A stretch of 64,000 nucleotides of DNA from Agathobaculum sp. NTUH-O15-33 (lineage in GTDB: Bacteria; Bacillota; Clostridia; Oscillospirales; Butyricicoccaceae). Made by a program: the position numbers and the translations under genes. This document shows positions 26,215-34,739 of the stretch, piece by piece. The stretch spans positions 186,001 through 250,000 of the forward strand of contig NZ_CP136187.1 of the NCBI RefSeq assembly GCF_033193315.1, read 5' to 3'. Each line of letters begins with the position of its first letter. Position 1 is the first letter of the stretch. A model generated the notes under the pieces. That model made no database searches. It was not told the origin of the DNA and saw only the letters and a list, made by a program, of their open reading frames with translations.

Positions 26215-27282
26215 TTGACCAATATTATCGGAGTCCGTTTTAAACCAAACGGAAAAATGTATTATTTTGACCCGCAAGGCATTCCCGTCGCCGCGGGGGA
26301 GGACGTGATCGTGGAGACCGCGCGCGGGCTGGAATTTGCAAAGGCCGTGCAGGGCAACACCGAGGTGCCCGATCAGAATATCGTCCAGCCGCTCAAGCGT
26401 ATGGTGCGCATCGCGACAGACGCCGACCGGCAAACGCTCCAGCGCAACCTGCGCCGCGCGGACGAGGCTTTTGTCATCTGCAAGCGCAAGATCGAGGAGC
26501 ACGGGCTTGAAATGAACCTTGTCACGGTCGAGTGCACGTTTGACATGAGCAAAATGCTGTTTTATTTCACGGCCGATGGCCGCGTCGATTTCCGCGAGCT
26601 GGTCAAAGACCTCGCGGGCGTGTTCCGCACCCGGATCGAGCTGCGGCAGATCGGCGTGCGCGACGAAGCCAAGATGATCGGCGGCCTTGGCGCCTGCGGG
26701 CGCGAGCTGTGCTGTTCCTCCTATTTGGAGGAGTTCCACCCGGTCTCGATCAATATGGCGAAGGAACAGAACCTTTCGCTCAACCCGGCCAAGATTTCCG
26801 GCACGTGCGGCAGGCTGATGTGCTGCCTGAAATATGAGCACGAGGCCTATGCCGAGCTGCAAAAGGTGACCCCGAAAAACGGCAGCGTGGTCGATACGCC
26901 CGAGGGCCGCGGCCGCGTCGTTTCCACCCAAATGCTGCGCGGCACCTGCCGCGTGCAGCTCGACGACGGCCCCGAGCATTCGCCGGAGCAGTTCCAGTGC
27001 ACGGAATGCTGCATGGTACGCGGCGGCTGTAAAAACCGTCCCTGCGCGGCGGCTCACGAAGGGGTAGAGACGAAAAAGCCCGCGGAGCCCCGTCCCGCGC
27101 CCGCGCCGGTCCGCGCCCCGGAACCGGAGGACGCTGCGCCGGAAGAGATTATGCTGGAAGGCGAACAGCCGCAGGCCGCCGATGGCGCGCCCCGCCGCAG
27201 AAGAAGACGCGGCGGCCGCCGCCGCAGCGGTAAAAAGCCCGGAGAGGGCGCAGGCTCCGCGCCGGCGGAGCAACCGGAATAA
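26215..27282 (+). CDS. ricT: PSP1-domain protein RicT (YaaT)
   Basis: A 355-residue protein from a TTG start with GGAGGAGC upstream. The PSP1 domain occupies about residues 60-235, with VTVECTFDMSKMLFYFTADG, GACGRELCCSSYLEEFHPVS and GTCGRLMCCLKYEHEAY. These cysteine pairs bind FeS clusters in the RicA-RicF-RicT complex of B. subtilis, which promotes RNase Y-dependent mRNA maturation. The C-terminus is a Pro/Ala-rich tail ending in a basic RRRRRGGRRR segment. It follows holB by 26 bases, as in Bacillus. Confidence 0.92.
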   Translation: MTNIIGVRFKPNGKMYYFDPQGIPVAAGEDVIVETARGLEFAKAVQGNTEVPDQNIVQPLKRMVRIATDADRQTLQRNLRRADEAFVICKRKIEEHGLEMNLVTVECTFDMSKMLFYFTADGRVDFRELVKDLAGVFRTRIELRQIGVRDEAKMIGGLGACGRELCCSSYLEEFHPVSINMAKEQNLSLNPAKISGTCGRLMCCLKYEHEAYAELQKVTPKNGSVVDTPEGRGRVVSTQMLRGTCRVQLDDGPEHSPEQFQCTECCMVRGGCKNRPCAAAHEGVETKKPAEPRPAPAPVRAPEPEDAAPEEIMLEGEQPQAADGAPRRRRRRGGRRRSGKKPGEGAGSAPAEQPE

Positions 27283-27330
27283 AGGGAAGCTGATGAGTTT
27301 TACCCCCACAAAACCAAAGAGGTGAAAGCT

Positions 27331-29904
27331 GTGAAAAGATTTTTGTCCGCCGTCCTTGCGGCAGCCATGCTGCTCGTATCGATCCCCGCCGCCTTTGCGG
27401 CAAGCGATATCGATAAGCACTGGTCCAGAACCTATATTACCGCGCTCAATAAGCAGGGCGTCATCAACCCTGCCTCTGATGGGACGTACAAGCCCGATCA
27501 GGCGATCATGCGCTGGGAATTCATGCGCTATATCAACCGGGCGTTCGGCTTTACGGAAAAAGCACAGATCAGCTTTACCGATGTGAAAAGTTCGGACACC
27601 TACTATTCCACCGTGCAGACCGCGGTGGAATACGGTTACATCAACGGTGTGGGCGATGATAAAATGGACCCGACCGGCACGCTGACGCGCGAGCAGGCCG
27701 CGACCATTTTGGGCCGTCTGCATAAGTACACGCCCACGGGCACGGCCGCCTCCATGTCGTTCACCGATAAGGACAAGATCAGCAAGTACGCGGTCAGCTA
27801 TGTGGCCGAAGCGGTCGATAAGGGCTATATCAACGGCTATACGGACGGCTCGTTTATGCCGCAGCGCGCGGTAACGCGCGGCGAGATCGCCAAGATCCTT
27901 TATTTCTTCATGGGCTCCTCGCTGCACACGGCAAACGGCACGCTGACCGAGTCCGATTTTGAGGACGACACCAAAAATGCCTCGATCTCGGCCGCGGGCA
28001 CCCTGTCGGACGCGACCGTGGAAGGCAACCTTTACATCACCGAAGGCGTGACGACCGGCACGGTCAACCTGCGCAACGTCAAGGTGGAAGGGGATATCAT
28101 CGTTTCCGGCGGCGACGTCACGATGGACGGCGTATCCGCTGCCCGCATGGTCGTGAAAAATCTGCGCGGCATCACGCCGCAGATCACCTGCACGGGCAAC
28201 ACCAATATCGGCAAGACCGAGGTGCTTTCCTCCGGTACGCTGCGGGAGAGCGGGCTCGATGTGAGCGCGGGCGGCCTGTCCGACCTGACGCTCGACGGCG
28301 AAAACCTTTCGCTGACGCTGGACGCGCAGGTGTGGGACATCAATGTGGAAAAGCCGGCTTCTCTGCTCACGACCGGCAGCACCGAGATCAATACCTTGAC
28401 CTGCAACGCCAAGGTCGCGGTCACCGGCGGCGGCTCGATCCAGAAGGCGGTTCTGAACGCGTCCGGCTGCGAACTGCTGATGAAGCCCGGCAGCTATGAG
28501 CTGATGAGCGGCGTGACCGCGACAATCGCGGGAGAATCGGTTTCTTCCTCGAACGGCGTTACGGTATCGCCGGGCACCTTCTCGTTCGATATCAACAACA
28601 CCGATACGCTGGCGCATTCCTATGACTTTTCCTTTGGCGCGGACAAAAACGATTTGCAGCGCGTCGAGTGCGACGGCAAGACCCTCAGCCAAGGCACCGA
28701 CTACAACCTGCTTACCGATAAGAACGGCATTCGCGTGTACAAGAAATACCTGACCACGCTCAAGGCCGGCACCTTTTCGATGGATCTGATCTTCCGCGAC
28801 GGCAGCAAGGGCGCGATCCTGATCTCCACCGTGGACTCCGCGCTCACCGCGGTCAGCCCGTCCAAGATCACCTACGATAAGTATGATGGTTCGGCCAACC
28901 ATACCGAGCTGTCCGTCACCGTTACGCTGCCCACGGGCACTACGCTGTCGAGTGTCAAAATCGGCAGCACCGTGCTGGAACGCGGCACCGATTATGTGTA
29001 CGACGGCTCTAGCGGCCTTGTGACATTCAAGCACGAGCTGCTGGATAAAAAGAATACCGGTTCGTATACGATCAGCTTTGTGCCCAGCCGCGGTGCGACG
29101 CACTCCTGCACGTTGGAGGTAACCGACACCTCGCCGGTCAACACGGTTTCGCCCGCCGAGGCGGATTTTGACGCGAACACCCAGTCGGGCGGCTATGCCG
29201 ATCTGACCGTATCGCTCGTACCGGCGGACGACGCTGAACTCAAGTACATCCGCTGCAACGGCAAAACGCTGGAAGAGGATTGGCAATACGTGGTGAACGG
29301 CTCCACGGTCAAGATCAACCGGTCGGCCGTTTCGGATTTCGCGGAGAACAACGCCAATTACGCCGATTTTACCTTTGTTATGACAAAGGGCAAAAACCCG
29401 ACGCTGCGCGTCAACTTTGTCACCACCTTTGCGCTGACCGCGCAGGTCGTCGACGATCTGGGCCTGCCGATCGAAGGCGTGGTCGTTTCCTTTACGCCGA
29501 CCGAGACCGAGAAGGGCACGCCCGCCCAGAACGCCACCACCGATAAGGACGGCAAGGCGACCGTTTATGTCAAGCGCGGTTCCTATACGCTGGCCGCCTC
29601 GGACAGCCGCTTTACCAACCCGATCAGCCAGACACTGAGTGTTTCTTCGGGCCGTACCGTCAAGCTGACCGGTGAAATACTGGAAACGGTCGAAATTACG
29701 GTAACGGATACCACCGGCGCCAAGCTTTCGGGCGCGGTCGTCACCATCGGCGGTAAAAGCGTTACCACCGGCGCGGACGGTTTGGCCGCGTTTACCGTAA
29801 AGCGGGCCAACTATACCGCGCAGGTCACATGCAGCGGTTACACCATGCAGACCCTGCCGCTGATCGTCAACGGCACGGTACGCGAGCGCGTAATTTTGAA
29901 GTAA
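27331..29904 (+). CDS. SLH-domain surface protein with beta-rich and carboxypeptidase-regulatory-like repeats
   Basis: A secreted protein of about 857 residues. The GTG at 27331 is preferred because AGAGGTG lies seven bases upstream; an earlier GTG at 27322 overlaps that site. After the signal peptide (LAAAMLLVSIPAAFA) come three SLH repeats (about 25-195: DIDKHWSRTYITAL, SFTDVKSSDTYYSTV, SFTDKDKISKYAVSY), a beta-helix-like region, two X2/Ig-like modules, and two C-terminal CNA-B/carboxypeptidase-regulatory-like modules (VVDDLGLPIEGVVVSFTP and VTDTTGAKLSGAVVTIGG). No enzymatic motif is seen. It is probably a structural cell-surface protein held on wall polymer. Confidence 0.88.
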   Translation: MKRFLSAVLAAAMLLVSIPAAFAASDIDKHWSRTYITALNKQGVINPASDGTYKPDQAIMRWEFMRYINRAFGFTEKAQISFTDVKSSDTYYSTVQTAVEYGYINGVGDDKMDPTGTLTREQAATILGRLHKYTPTGTAASMSFTDKDKISKYAVSYVAEAVDKGYINGYTDGSFMPQRAVTRGEIAKILYFFMGSSLHTANGTLTESDFEDDTKNASISAAGTLSDATVEGNLYITEGVTTGTVNLRNVKVEGDIIVSGGDVTMDGVSAARMVVKNLRGITPQITCTGNTNIGKTEVLSSGTLRESGLDVSAGGLSDLTLDGENLSLTLDAQVWDINVEKPASLLTTGSTEINTLTCNAKVAVTGGGSIQKAVLNASGCELLMKPGSYELMSGVTATIAGESVSSSNGVTVSPGTFSFDINNTDTLAHSYDFSFGADKNDLQRVECDGKTLSQGTDYNLLTDKNGIRVYKKYLTTLKAGTFSMDLIFRDGSKGAILISTVDSALTAVSPSKITYDKYDGSANHTELSVTVTLPTGTTLSSVKIGSTVLERGTDYVYDGSSGLVTFKHELLDKKNTGSYTISFVPSRGATHSCTLEVTDTSPVNTVSPAEADFDANTQSGGYADLTVSLVPADDAELKYIRCNGKTLEEDWQYVVNGSTVKINRSAVSDFAENNANYADFTFVMTKGKNPTLRVNFVTTFALTAQVVDDLGLPIEGVVVSFTPTETEKGTPAQNATTDKDGKATVYVKRGSYTLAASDSRFTNPISQTLSVSSGRTVKLTGEILETVEITVTDTTGAKLSGAVVTIGGKSVTTGADGLAAFTVKRANYTAQVTCSGYTMQTLPLIVNGTVRERVILK

Positions 29905-29917
29905 ACCATCAAATAAG

Positions 29918-29954
29918 AACCACCCTTGGAAAAAAGTTCTTTCCAAGGGTGGTT
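29918..29954 (+). terminator. Terminator after the SLH protein
   Basis: A perfect 14-bp stem AACCACCCTTGGAA with its complement, a nine-base loop and a seven-T tail. Confidence 0.92.
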
Positions 29955-29991
29955 TTTTTCGCATAATGAGAAAGAAATACATGCAAACTGG

Positions 29992-30034
29992 TTGCATTTA
30001 TAGCCTATCCGGTGCTATGTTGATTGAGCGGCGT
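29992..30034 (+). promoter_or_regulatory. Candidate promoter/operator of the tyrosine recombinase
   Basis: The inverted repeat ATGCAA-ACTGG-TTGCAT overlaps a possible minus-35 (TTGCAT), with TATGTT 18 bases on. It could be an operator or a recombinase binding site. Confidence 0.35.
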
Positions 30035-30077
30035 ATTGTGCTGGCCGACAATAGAGATGCATCGGAGGAATAAAATC

Positions 30078-30947
30078 ATGTTAACGGAACAGATCGAAGC
30101 ATACCTTGAGAAATTGGCGGCGGCGGAACGAAGCGCCGCGACGCTCTCCAAATACCGGCGCGACCTGCGCAGCTTTGCGGCGTTCATGGGAGAACGGCAG
30201 CTGGACAAAACGGCGGTCGTCGCCTATAAGGAAACACTGACCGCGAGATACGCGGCCTCCAGCGTCAATTCCATGCTGGCGGCGGTAAACGGCCTGCTGG
30301 CGTTTATGGAGCGGCACGACTGCCGCGTGCGGCCGCTCAAGACGCAGCGCAAAGCGTTTTTACCGCCCGACCGCGAGTTGACGCGAAAGGATTATCTGCG
30401 CCTGCTGTATGTTGCATCGGGCCGCCGGAACAGTAGGGTATACCTGCTGCTGCAAACGCTCGGAGCGACCGGCATCCGCATATCCGAACTGTGCTACATC
30501 ACCGTGGAAGCGGCGCGCGCTGGGCGCGCCTCCGTTAGGCTCAAGGGCAAAACGCGCGTGGTATTCCTGCCCCGCAGCTTGTGCAGCGCGCTGCTGCGCT
30601 ATGCGGAGAGCAAGCACTTAACGGGCGGCCCGGTGTTTATCACCCGGTACGGCCTGCCGATGGATCGCTCGAATATTTGGAACACGATGAAGCGCCTGTG
30701 CCGTTCGGCGGGCGTCGACCCGCATAAGGTGTTTCCGCACAACCTGCGTCACCTGTTTGCCCGCACCTATTACGATACGGATCGCGATTTGGCGCATTTG
30801 GCCGACTTGCTCGGCCATAGCTCGGTCGATACCACCCGTATCTACACCGCGACTAGCGGCGAGGAACAGGAAAAACGCGTCAACGCGCTCGGTCTGGTGA
30901 TAGAAAGGCGGGAACTGGAAAACCGAGAAAGGGAAATAGAACATTAA
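30078..30947 (+). CDS. Tyrosine-type site-specific recombinase (XerC/D-like)
   Basis: A 289-residue integrase. The ATG at 30078 has GGAGGA nine bases upstream. The N-terminal SAM-like core-binding domain (IEAYLEKLAAAERSAATLSK) is followed by the catalytic domain. Catalytic Arg is in LGATGIRISELCY, a Lys in RLKGKTRVVFLP, His and Arg in HNLRHLFARTYYD, His in LLGHSSVDTTRIYT and the nucleophilic Tyr in the same block. It stands alone, with no phage or transposon genes nearby, immediately before the structured repeat at 30951. Its substrate site is unknown. Confidence 0.9.
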   Translation: MLTEQIEAYLEKLAAAERSAATLSKYRRDLRSFAAFMGERQLDKTAVVAYKETLTARYAASSVNSMLAAVNGLLAFMERHDCRVRPLKTQRKAFLPPDRELTRKDYLRLLYVASGRRNSRVYLLLQTLGATGIRISELCYITVEAARAGRASVRLKGKTRVVFLPRSLCSALLRYAESKHLTGGPVFITRYGLPMDRSNIWNTMKRLCRSAGVDPHKVFPHNLRHLFARTYYDTDRDLAHLADLLGHSSVDTTRIYTATSGEEQEKRVNALGLVIERRELENREREIEH

Positions 30948-30950
30948 AAC

Positions 30951-31215
30951 AAACGGCGCGCCGAAGCGCGCCGTTCCAGCTTGTCAAAGAACCTCCACGC
31001 GCCGCAGCGCGCATATAATAGGATTTTGCCGAAAAAGCAAAATCCATAAAATCCGGGAGCATGTATCTCGGATTTTATACAAACCGACTTCAAGTGTGCC
31101 TAAAAGGCGCGCGCAGAAGCCGGAATACTCGATCGAAATGGGGCTTTGTTTCGATCGACAGACTGTCAAAATAGTTTTTTGACAGTCTGAAACGGCGCGC
31201 CGAAGCGCGCCGTTC
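30951..31215. repeat. Structured intergenic element, copy 1, bracketed by duplicated terminator hairpins
   Basis: An identical 26-base palindrome (AACGGCGCGC-CGAA loop and complement) lies at 30951-30976 and again at 31190-31215. Between them are five hairpins in order: CGCGC at 30998; GGATTTTGC/GCAAAATCC at 31021-31045; ATAAAATCCG/CGGATTTTAT at 31046-31078 with an apical GGGAGCATGTATCTC; TCGATCGAAA/TTTCGATCGA at 31129-31158; and AGACTGTCAAAA/TTTTGACAGTCT at 31160-31188. The same order recurs at 61004-61289. It separates two convergent genes. No supported coding frame was found. Confidence 0.85.
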
Positions 31216-31230
31216 AGGGCTGGTGTTGCG

Positions 31231-32010
31231 TTATTCGCTTAAAAGCATGCGGTCGTTCTCGATATTGAACTTTTCCAGCAGATCGCGTACGGAAAGATTT
31301 TTCTTTTCCTCGCCCGCGATGTCCACGACGACCCGGCCGGCGTCCATCATGATCAGGCGGTTGCCGTACTGGATGGCGTTTTTCATGTTATGCGTGACCA
31401 TTAAGGTGGTGAGCTGGTCGCGCGCGACGATCTCGTCGGTTAGCTGCAAAACCTTGTCGGCGGTCTTAGGGTCGAGCGCGGCGGTATGTTCGTCCAGCAG
31501 CAGCAGGTCGGGCTTTTGCAGCGTCGCCATCAGCAGGGTCAGCGCTTGCCGCTGGCCGCCAGAGAGCAGACCGACCTTGCTGGTCAAGCGGTCCTCCAGA
31601 CCGAGACCCAGCGTGGCTAGTTTTTCACGGTATATTTCGCGCTCGGCGTTTGAAATGCCGCTGCCCAGACCGCGGCGTTTGCCGCGCCGGTAGGCGAGCG
31701 CCAGATTTTCTTCGATGCCCATGGTGGCCGCCGTGCCCATCATGGGGTCCTGAAACACACGGCCCAAATGGCGCGCGCGCTTGTGCTCGGGCAGGCCGGT
31801 GAGATTAAACCCGTTTAGGCGGATCAGTCCTTGATCGACCGGGAACACGCCCGCGATCAGGTTCAGTATGGTGGACTTGCCCGCGCCGTTGCCGCCGATC
31901 ACCGTGACAAAATCACCGGGCTGGAGCGTCAGGTTCAGGCCGTCGATCGCCTTCTTTTCATTGATTGTACCTGCGTTAAAGGTTTTATGAATATTTTGCA
32001 GCTCAAGCAT
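31231..32010 (-). CDS. ABC transporter ATP-binding protein (TrpZ-type importer)
   Basis: A protein of about 259 residues from the ATG at 32010 (MLELQNIHKTF), which has a GGGGG-type site and overlaps the permease stop by eight bases; the frame extends 21 codons further without support. Walker A is GGNGAGKST, the signature LLSGGQRQAL and Walker B LLLLDEHTAALDP. The unusual Glu-His after Walker B is typical of this subfamily. It powers the permease encoded upstream. The gene ends 16 bases from the duplicated terminator of the structured element. Confidence 0.9.
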   Translation of the reverse strand: MLELQNIHKTFNAGTINEKKAIDGLNLTLQPGDFVTVIGGNGAGKSTILNLIAGVFPVDQGLIRLNGFNLTGLPEHKRARHLGRVFQDPMMGTAATMGIEENLALAYRRGKRRGLGSGISNAEREIYREKLATLGLGLEDRLTSKVGLLSGGQRQALTLLMATLQKPDLLLLDEHTAALDPKTADKVLQLTDEIVARDQLTTLMVTHNMKNAIQYGNRLIMMDAGRVVVDIAGEEKKNLSVRDLLEKFNIENDRMLLSE

Positions 32011-32917
32011 CGGTCTTGTCCCCCTTCTTTGCGGCCTTGCTGAAATATTTGCCCTTCCAGTAAGGGATAGCAAGGAATATCGCGACGACCAGCGCGGACA
32101 ACAACTTCAAATCATCCGCGTTTAGGCCCAGCCACAGAACGATTTGAATGACCAGATAGTATATGATGGCGCCGAAAACGACACTGAGCAGTTTGAGCGC
32201 AAAGTTGCGAAATATTCTGCCGAATATGACATCGCCGATGATAACGGCGGCTAGTCCGATCACGATCGCGCCCGTGCCCATTTTAACATCGGCAAAGCCC
32301 GAGTACTGCGCAAGCAAAGAACCTGCAAGCGCAACCAGACCGTTGGAGACCATCAGGCCAAATACCTTGTTGTGGTTAACGTTAATGCCCTGTGCGCGGC
32401 TCATGTTGGGATTGGCGCCTGTGGCGCGGATCGAACAGCCAAGCGCCGTGCCGAAGAACCAATAAAGCAGCGCGATGATCACAACGACGAACACGGTTAC
32501 CACTAAAATAGACTGGGTGATGTAGCGGAGCGACACGATCAGCGGATATTTATCAACGCTGATTGCCTTGTTTGCAGCCCCTAGGATCCGCAAATTAATC
32601 GAGTAAAGCGAAAGCTGGGTCAATATGCCGGCAAGAAGCGCGGGAATACCCATAAACGTGTGCAAAAGACCGGTGATACAGCCGGCGATCAGGCCGGCCA
32701 AAAATGCACCGAGCATAGCCGCCCACACGGGAAAGCCCGCGAACATAAGCATAATGCAGGTTGCGCCGCCTGTGGTGATCGAGCCGTCCACGGTCAGGTC
32801 GGCCACATCGAGCACCTTGTACGTAATGAATACGCCGATAGCCATGATGCCCCAGATCAGGCCCTGAGCAACCGCGCCCGGCAGTGCATTGAGCAGGTTG
32901 AGAACATTCACTTTCAT
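32003..32917 (-). CDS. ABC transporter permease (TrpY-type)
   Basis: A 304-residue protein with about eight transmembrane helices. LIWGIMAIGVFITYKVLDVA and DLTVDGSITTGGATC near the N-terminus, and GLMVSNGLVALAGSL later, are typical of the permeases paired with ABC_sub_bind (PF04392) lipoproteins. Members are thought to import amino acids such as tryptophan or tyrosine, but specificity is not established here. It is separated from the binding-protein gene by a strong hairpin. Confidence 0.88.
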   Translation of the reverse strand: MKVNVLNLLNALPGAVAQGLIWGIMAIGVFITYKVLDVADLTVDGSITTGGATCIMLMFAGFPVWAAMLGAFLAGLIAGCITGLLHTFMGIPALLAGILTQLSLYSINLRILGAANKAISVDKYPLIVSLRYITQSILVVTVFVVVIIALLYWFFGTALGCSIRATGANPNMSRAQGINVNHNKVFGLMVSNGLVALAGSLLAQYSGFADVKMGTGAIVIGLAAVIIGDVIFGRIFRNFALKLLSVVFGAIIYYLVIQIVLWLGLNADDLKLLSALVVAIFLAIPYWKGKYFSKAAKKGDKTDA

Positions 32918-32965
32918 TCCCCCAAACGGTATTGTTAAATGCGTACAGATATTTTAATTATAACG

Positions 32966-33005
32966 AAAAAGAGTGGAAAAGGGAAGCCCTTTTCCACTCT
33001 TTTTT
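32966..33005 (-). terminator. Internal terminator between binding protein and permease
   Basis: A perfect 18-bp stem AAAAAGAGTGGAAAAGGG with its complement and a three-base loop. On the minus strand CTCTTTTTCG forms the tail. Because permease and ATPase lie downstream on the same strand, it probably acts as a partial terminator setting stoichiometry. Confidence 0.85.
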
Positions 33006-33036
33006 CATTCGTCGGTAATTGAAGGTACCGCGGGGA

Positions 33037-34056
33037 TCAGGCTTCCTCCGTGGGCTCGTAGCCGTCCGGAATGGTGATGCCCAGCTCGTCGCAGATCGCC
33101 TTGTTATACTTTTTCGTAAAGGTAGGGCTGAATTTCACTTCCATGGTAGAGATATCAGCGCCATTTACGAGGATATCGTAGGCCATCTCACCGGTTACAC
33201 GGCCCAGCTCGTCATAGCTGATCGACAGCGTAGCAACGCCGCAACCCTTGCAAATGCCTTCTTCGCCGGCGACGACCGGAACCTTGGCCGGAAGCGTGAT
33301 GTTTTTGATGATCTCCGTATTGCCGGCAACCGTATTATCGGTCGGCACGTAGATCACATCGCTGGCGCTTACCATATTCGTTGCGACCGAAGCGAGATCG
33401 TTCGAATCAGAGAACGTGTAAACGGTGCACGTGTAGCCCATTTCCTCCAGAATCGGCTGGATGACGCTGATCTGGTAGGCGGAGTTGGCTTCGCTCGAAC
33501 AGTACAGCAAGCCGACATTCTTAGCGTCCGGGAACAGCTCGTGCAGCATGGCGGCCTGCTCGTCCAACGGAGCTAGGTCGGCGGTACCGGAGATGTTGCG
33601 GCCGCTGGTGCCCGTCCAGTCCATATCAAGGGCAGTACCGTAATCCGTGATTGAGGTGCCGAGGATCGGGATCGTATCTGTTGCCGAGGCCGCCGCCGAC
33701 AGAGCCGGAGACGCGTTGGCAAGGATCAGGTCCACGTTGGAGGATACAAACCCGTTGATGATGGTCGAGCAGGTCGGCACGTCGTTTGAAGCGTTTTTGT
33801 AATCGAACTTTACTTCATTGCCATCGGCCTGAGCCAGCTCGGTCAGCTTATCCTGAAAACCTTTGGTGGCGGCATCGAGCGCATCATGCTGCAAAAGCTG
33901 GCAAATACCTATGTTAAAGGATTTGCCGCCGGTCGTCTGCCCTTCGGCAGGGGGATTCGTGTCGTCAGCCCCCGGCTGATCGCCGCCGGAACCGCAGGCG
34001 GTGAGGCTGAGCGCCATGGCGCCGCACATCAGGGCAGCCAGAAATCTTTTCTTCAT
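33037..34056 (-). CDS. ABC transporter substrate-binding lipoprotein (PF04392 type)
   Basis: A 339-residue lipoprotein: signal peptide with lipobox LTAC (Cys about 21) and an acidic linker. It continues into a type I binding fold with IGICQLLQHDALDAATKGFQ, DLILANASPALSAA, IPILGTSITDYG, VGLLYCSSEANSAYQ and IYVPTDNTV, all typical of ABC_sub_bind. It delivers a small ligand, possibly an aromatic amino acid, to the permease and ATPase that follow. It has its own strong promoter. Confidence 0.92.
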   Translation of the reverse strand: MKKRFLAALMCGAMALSLTACGSGGDQPGADDTNPPAEGQTTGGKSFNIGICQLLQHDALDAATKGFQDKLTELAQADGNEVKFDYKNASNDVPTCSTIINGFVSSNVDLILANASPALSAAASATDTIPILGTSITDYGTALDMDWTGTSGRNISGTADLAPLDEQAAMLHELFPDAKNVGLLYCSSEANSAYQISVIQPILEEMGYTCTVYTFSDSNDLASVATNMVSASDVIYVPTDNTVAGNTEIIKNITLPAKVPVVAGEEGICKGCGVATLSISYDELGRVTGEMAYDILVNGADISTMEVKFSPTFTKKYNKAICDELGITIPDGYEPTEEA

Positions 34057-34117
34057 GTCAAAAACCCTTTCCTTGCAAAAATGCTTTGTGATCGAACCTT
34101 CCGGTTCTGACTTTTAC

Positions 34118-34146
34118 ATTTTAGCAGTTAAAAGGGAAAAGGTCAA
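34118..34146 (-). promoter_or_regulatory. Promoter of the binding-protein gene
   Basis: On the minus strand TTGACC (34141-34146) and TAAAAT (34118-34123) with a 17-base spacer. Confidence 0.75.
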
Positions 34147-34231
34147 GCGTACAGGAAATTTTTTTGGCGGCACCTTGCCCAAGAAACTGCCGGTGAATTG
34201 TAAATAAACTATCAATCTTGCCGGGAAACGA

Positions 34232-34260
34232 TTGACCCTTTTGCTTCGCTGTCGTACAAT
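34232..34260 (+). promoter_or_regulatory. Promoter of the CBS-glycine-rich-PspA genes
   Basis: TTGACC (34232-34237) and TACAAT (34255-34260) with a 17-base spacer. Confidence 0.75.
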
Positions 34261-34318
34261 GATAAAAGGTTATAAATAGAATAGAATACCTGTATTCAGG
34301 AAAGTGGTGGTTTCGTCA

Positions 34319-34711
34319 ATGAACATTTCCTTTTTCCTCAAGCCCAAGGGCGAGGTCTCGTACTTATTTGAGGACTGCACCGTGCGGCAGGCCATGACGG
34401 ATATGCTGGAAAGCGGTTTTACCGCAATCCCCGTGATTGATCACAAGGGGCTATACGTGGGCACGATCAACGAAGGGGATTTCCTTCGCGCGGTGCTGCA
34501 CTTTACCCCGGAGGAGCTCGACCAGATCACCGTCGGGCAGATCGAACGGCGCGTATGCCACCGCACCGTCAGCATCGACGCGCGCATGGAGGATTTGGTC
34601 GATCTGGTGACCGAGCAGAACTTTGTGCCCGTCGCGGATGGGCGCGGTATGTTCAGCGGTATCGTCACCCGGCACGATGTGCTGCAATATCTGCGCGGGC
34701 AGAAAAAGTAA
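34319..34711 (+). CDS. CBS-domain protein
   Basis: A 130-residue protein made of one pair of CBS domains: FEDCTVRQAMTDMLESGFTA with IPVIDHKGLYVGTINEGDFL, and then VSIDARMEDLVDLVTEQNFV with VPVADGRGMFSGIVTRHDVL. Such Bateman pairs bind adenine nucleotides and act as sensors. There is no fused effector. It leads a run with the glycine-rich membrane protein and PspA, so a link to membrane or energy status is possible. Confidence 0.87.
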   Translation: MNISFFLKPKGEVSYLFEDCTVRQAMTDMLESGFTAIPVIDHKGLYVGTINEGDFLRAVLHFTPEELDQITVGQIERRVCHRTVSIDARMEDLVDLVTEQNFVPVADGRGMFSGIVTRHDVLQYLRGQKK

Positions 34712-34739
34712 ACATCCAAATACTTAGGGGGATAAAACA

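Noticed and set aside
26176..29997. A 1,273-codon minus-strand open frame opposite ricT and the SLH gene
   Set aside because: It is the GC-rich shadow of two well-supported plus-strand genes, has no ribosome site or recognisable domain, and its composition is Arg/Gly/His-rich as expected of an antisense frame.
30984..31169. A minus-strand frame in the structured element whose first 25 or so residues recur in copy 2
   Set aside because: The similarity is explained by DNA conservation. After GTL the two copies fall into different frames while the hairpins stay aligned, so selection appears to act on structure, not protein.
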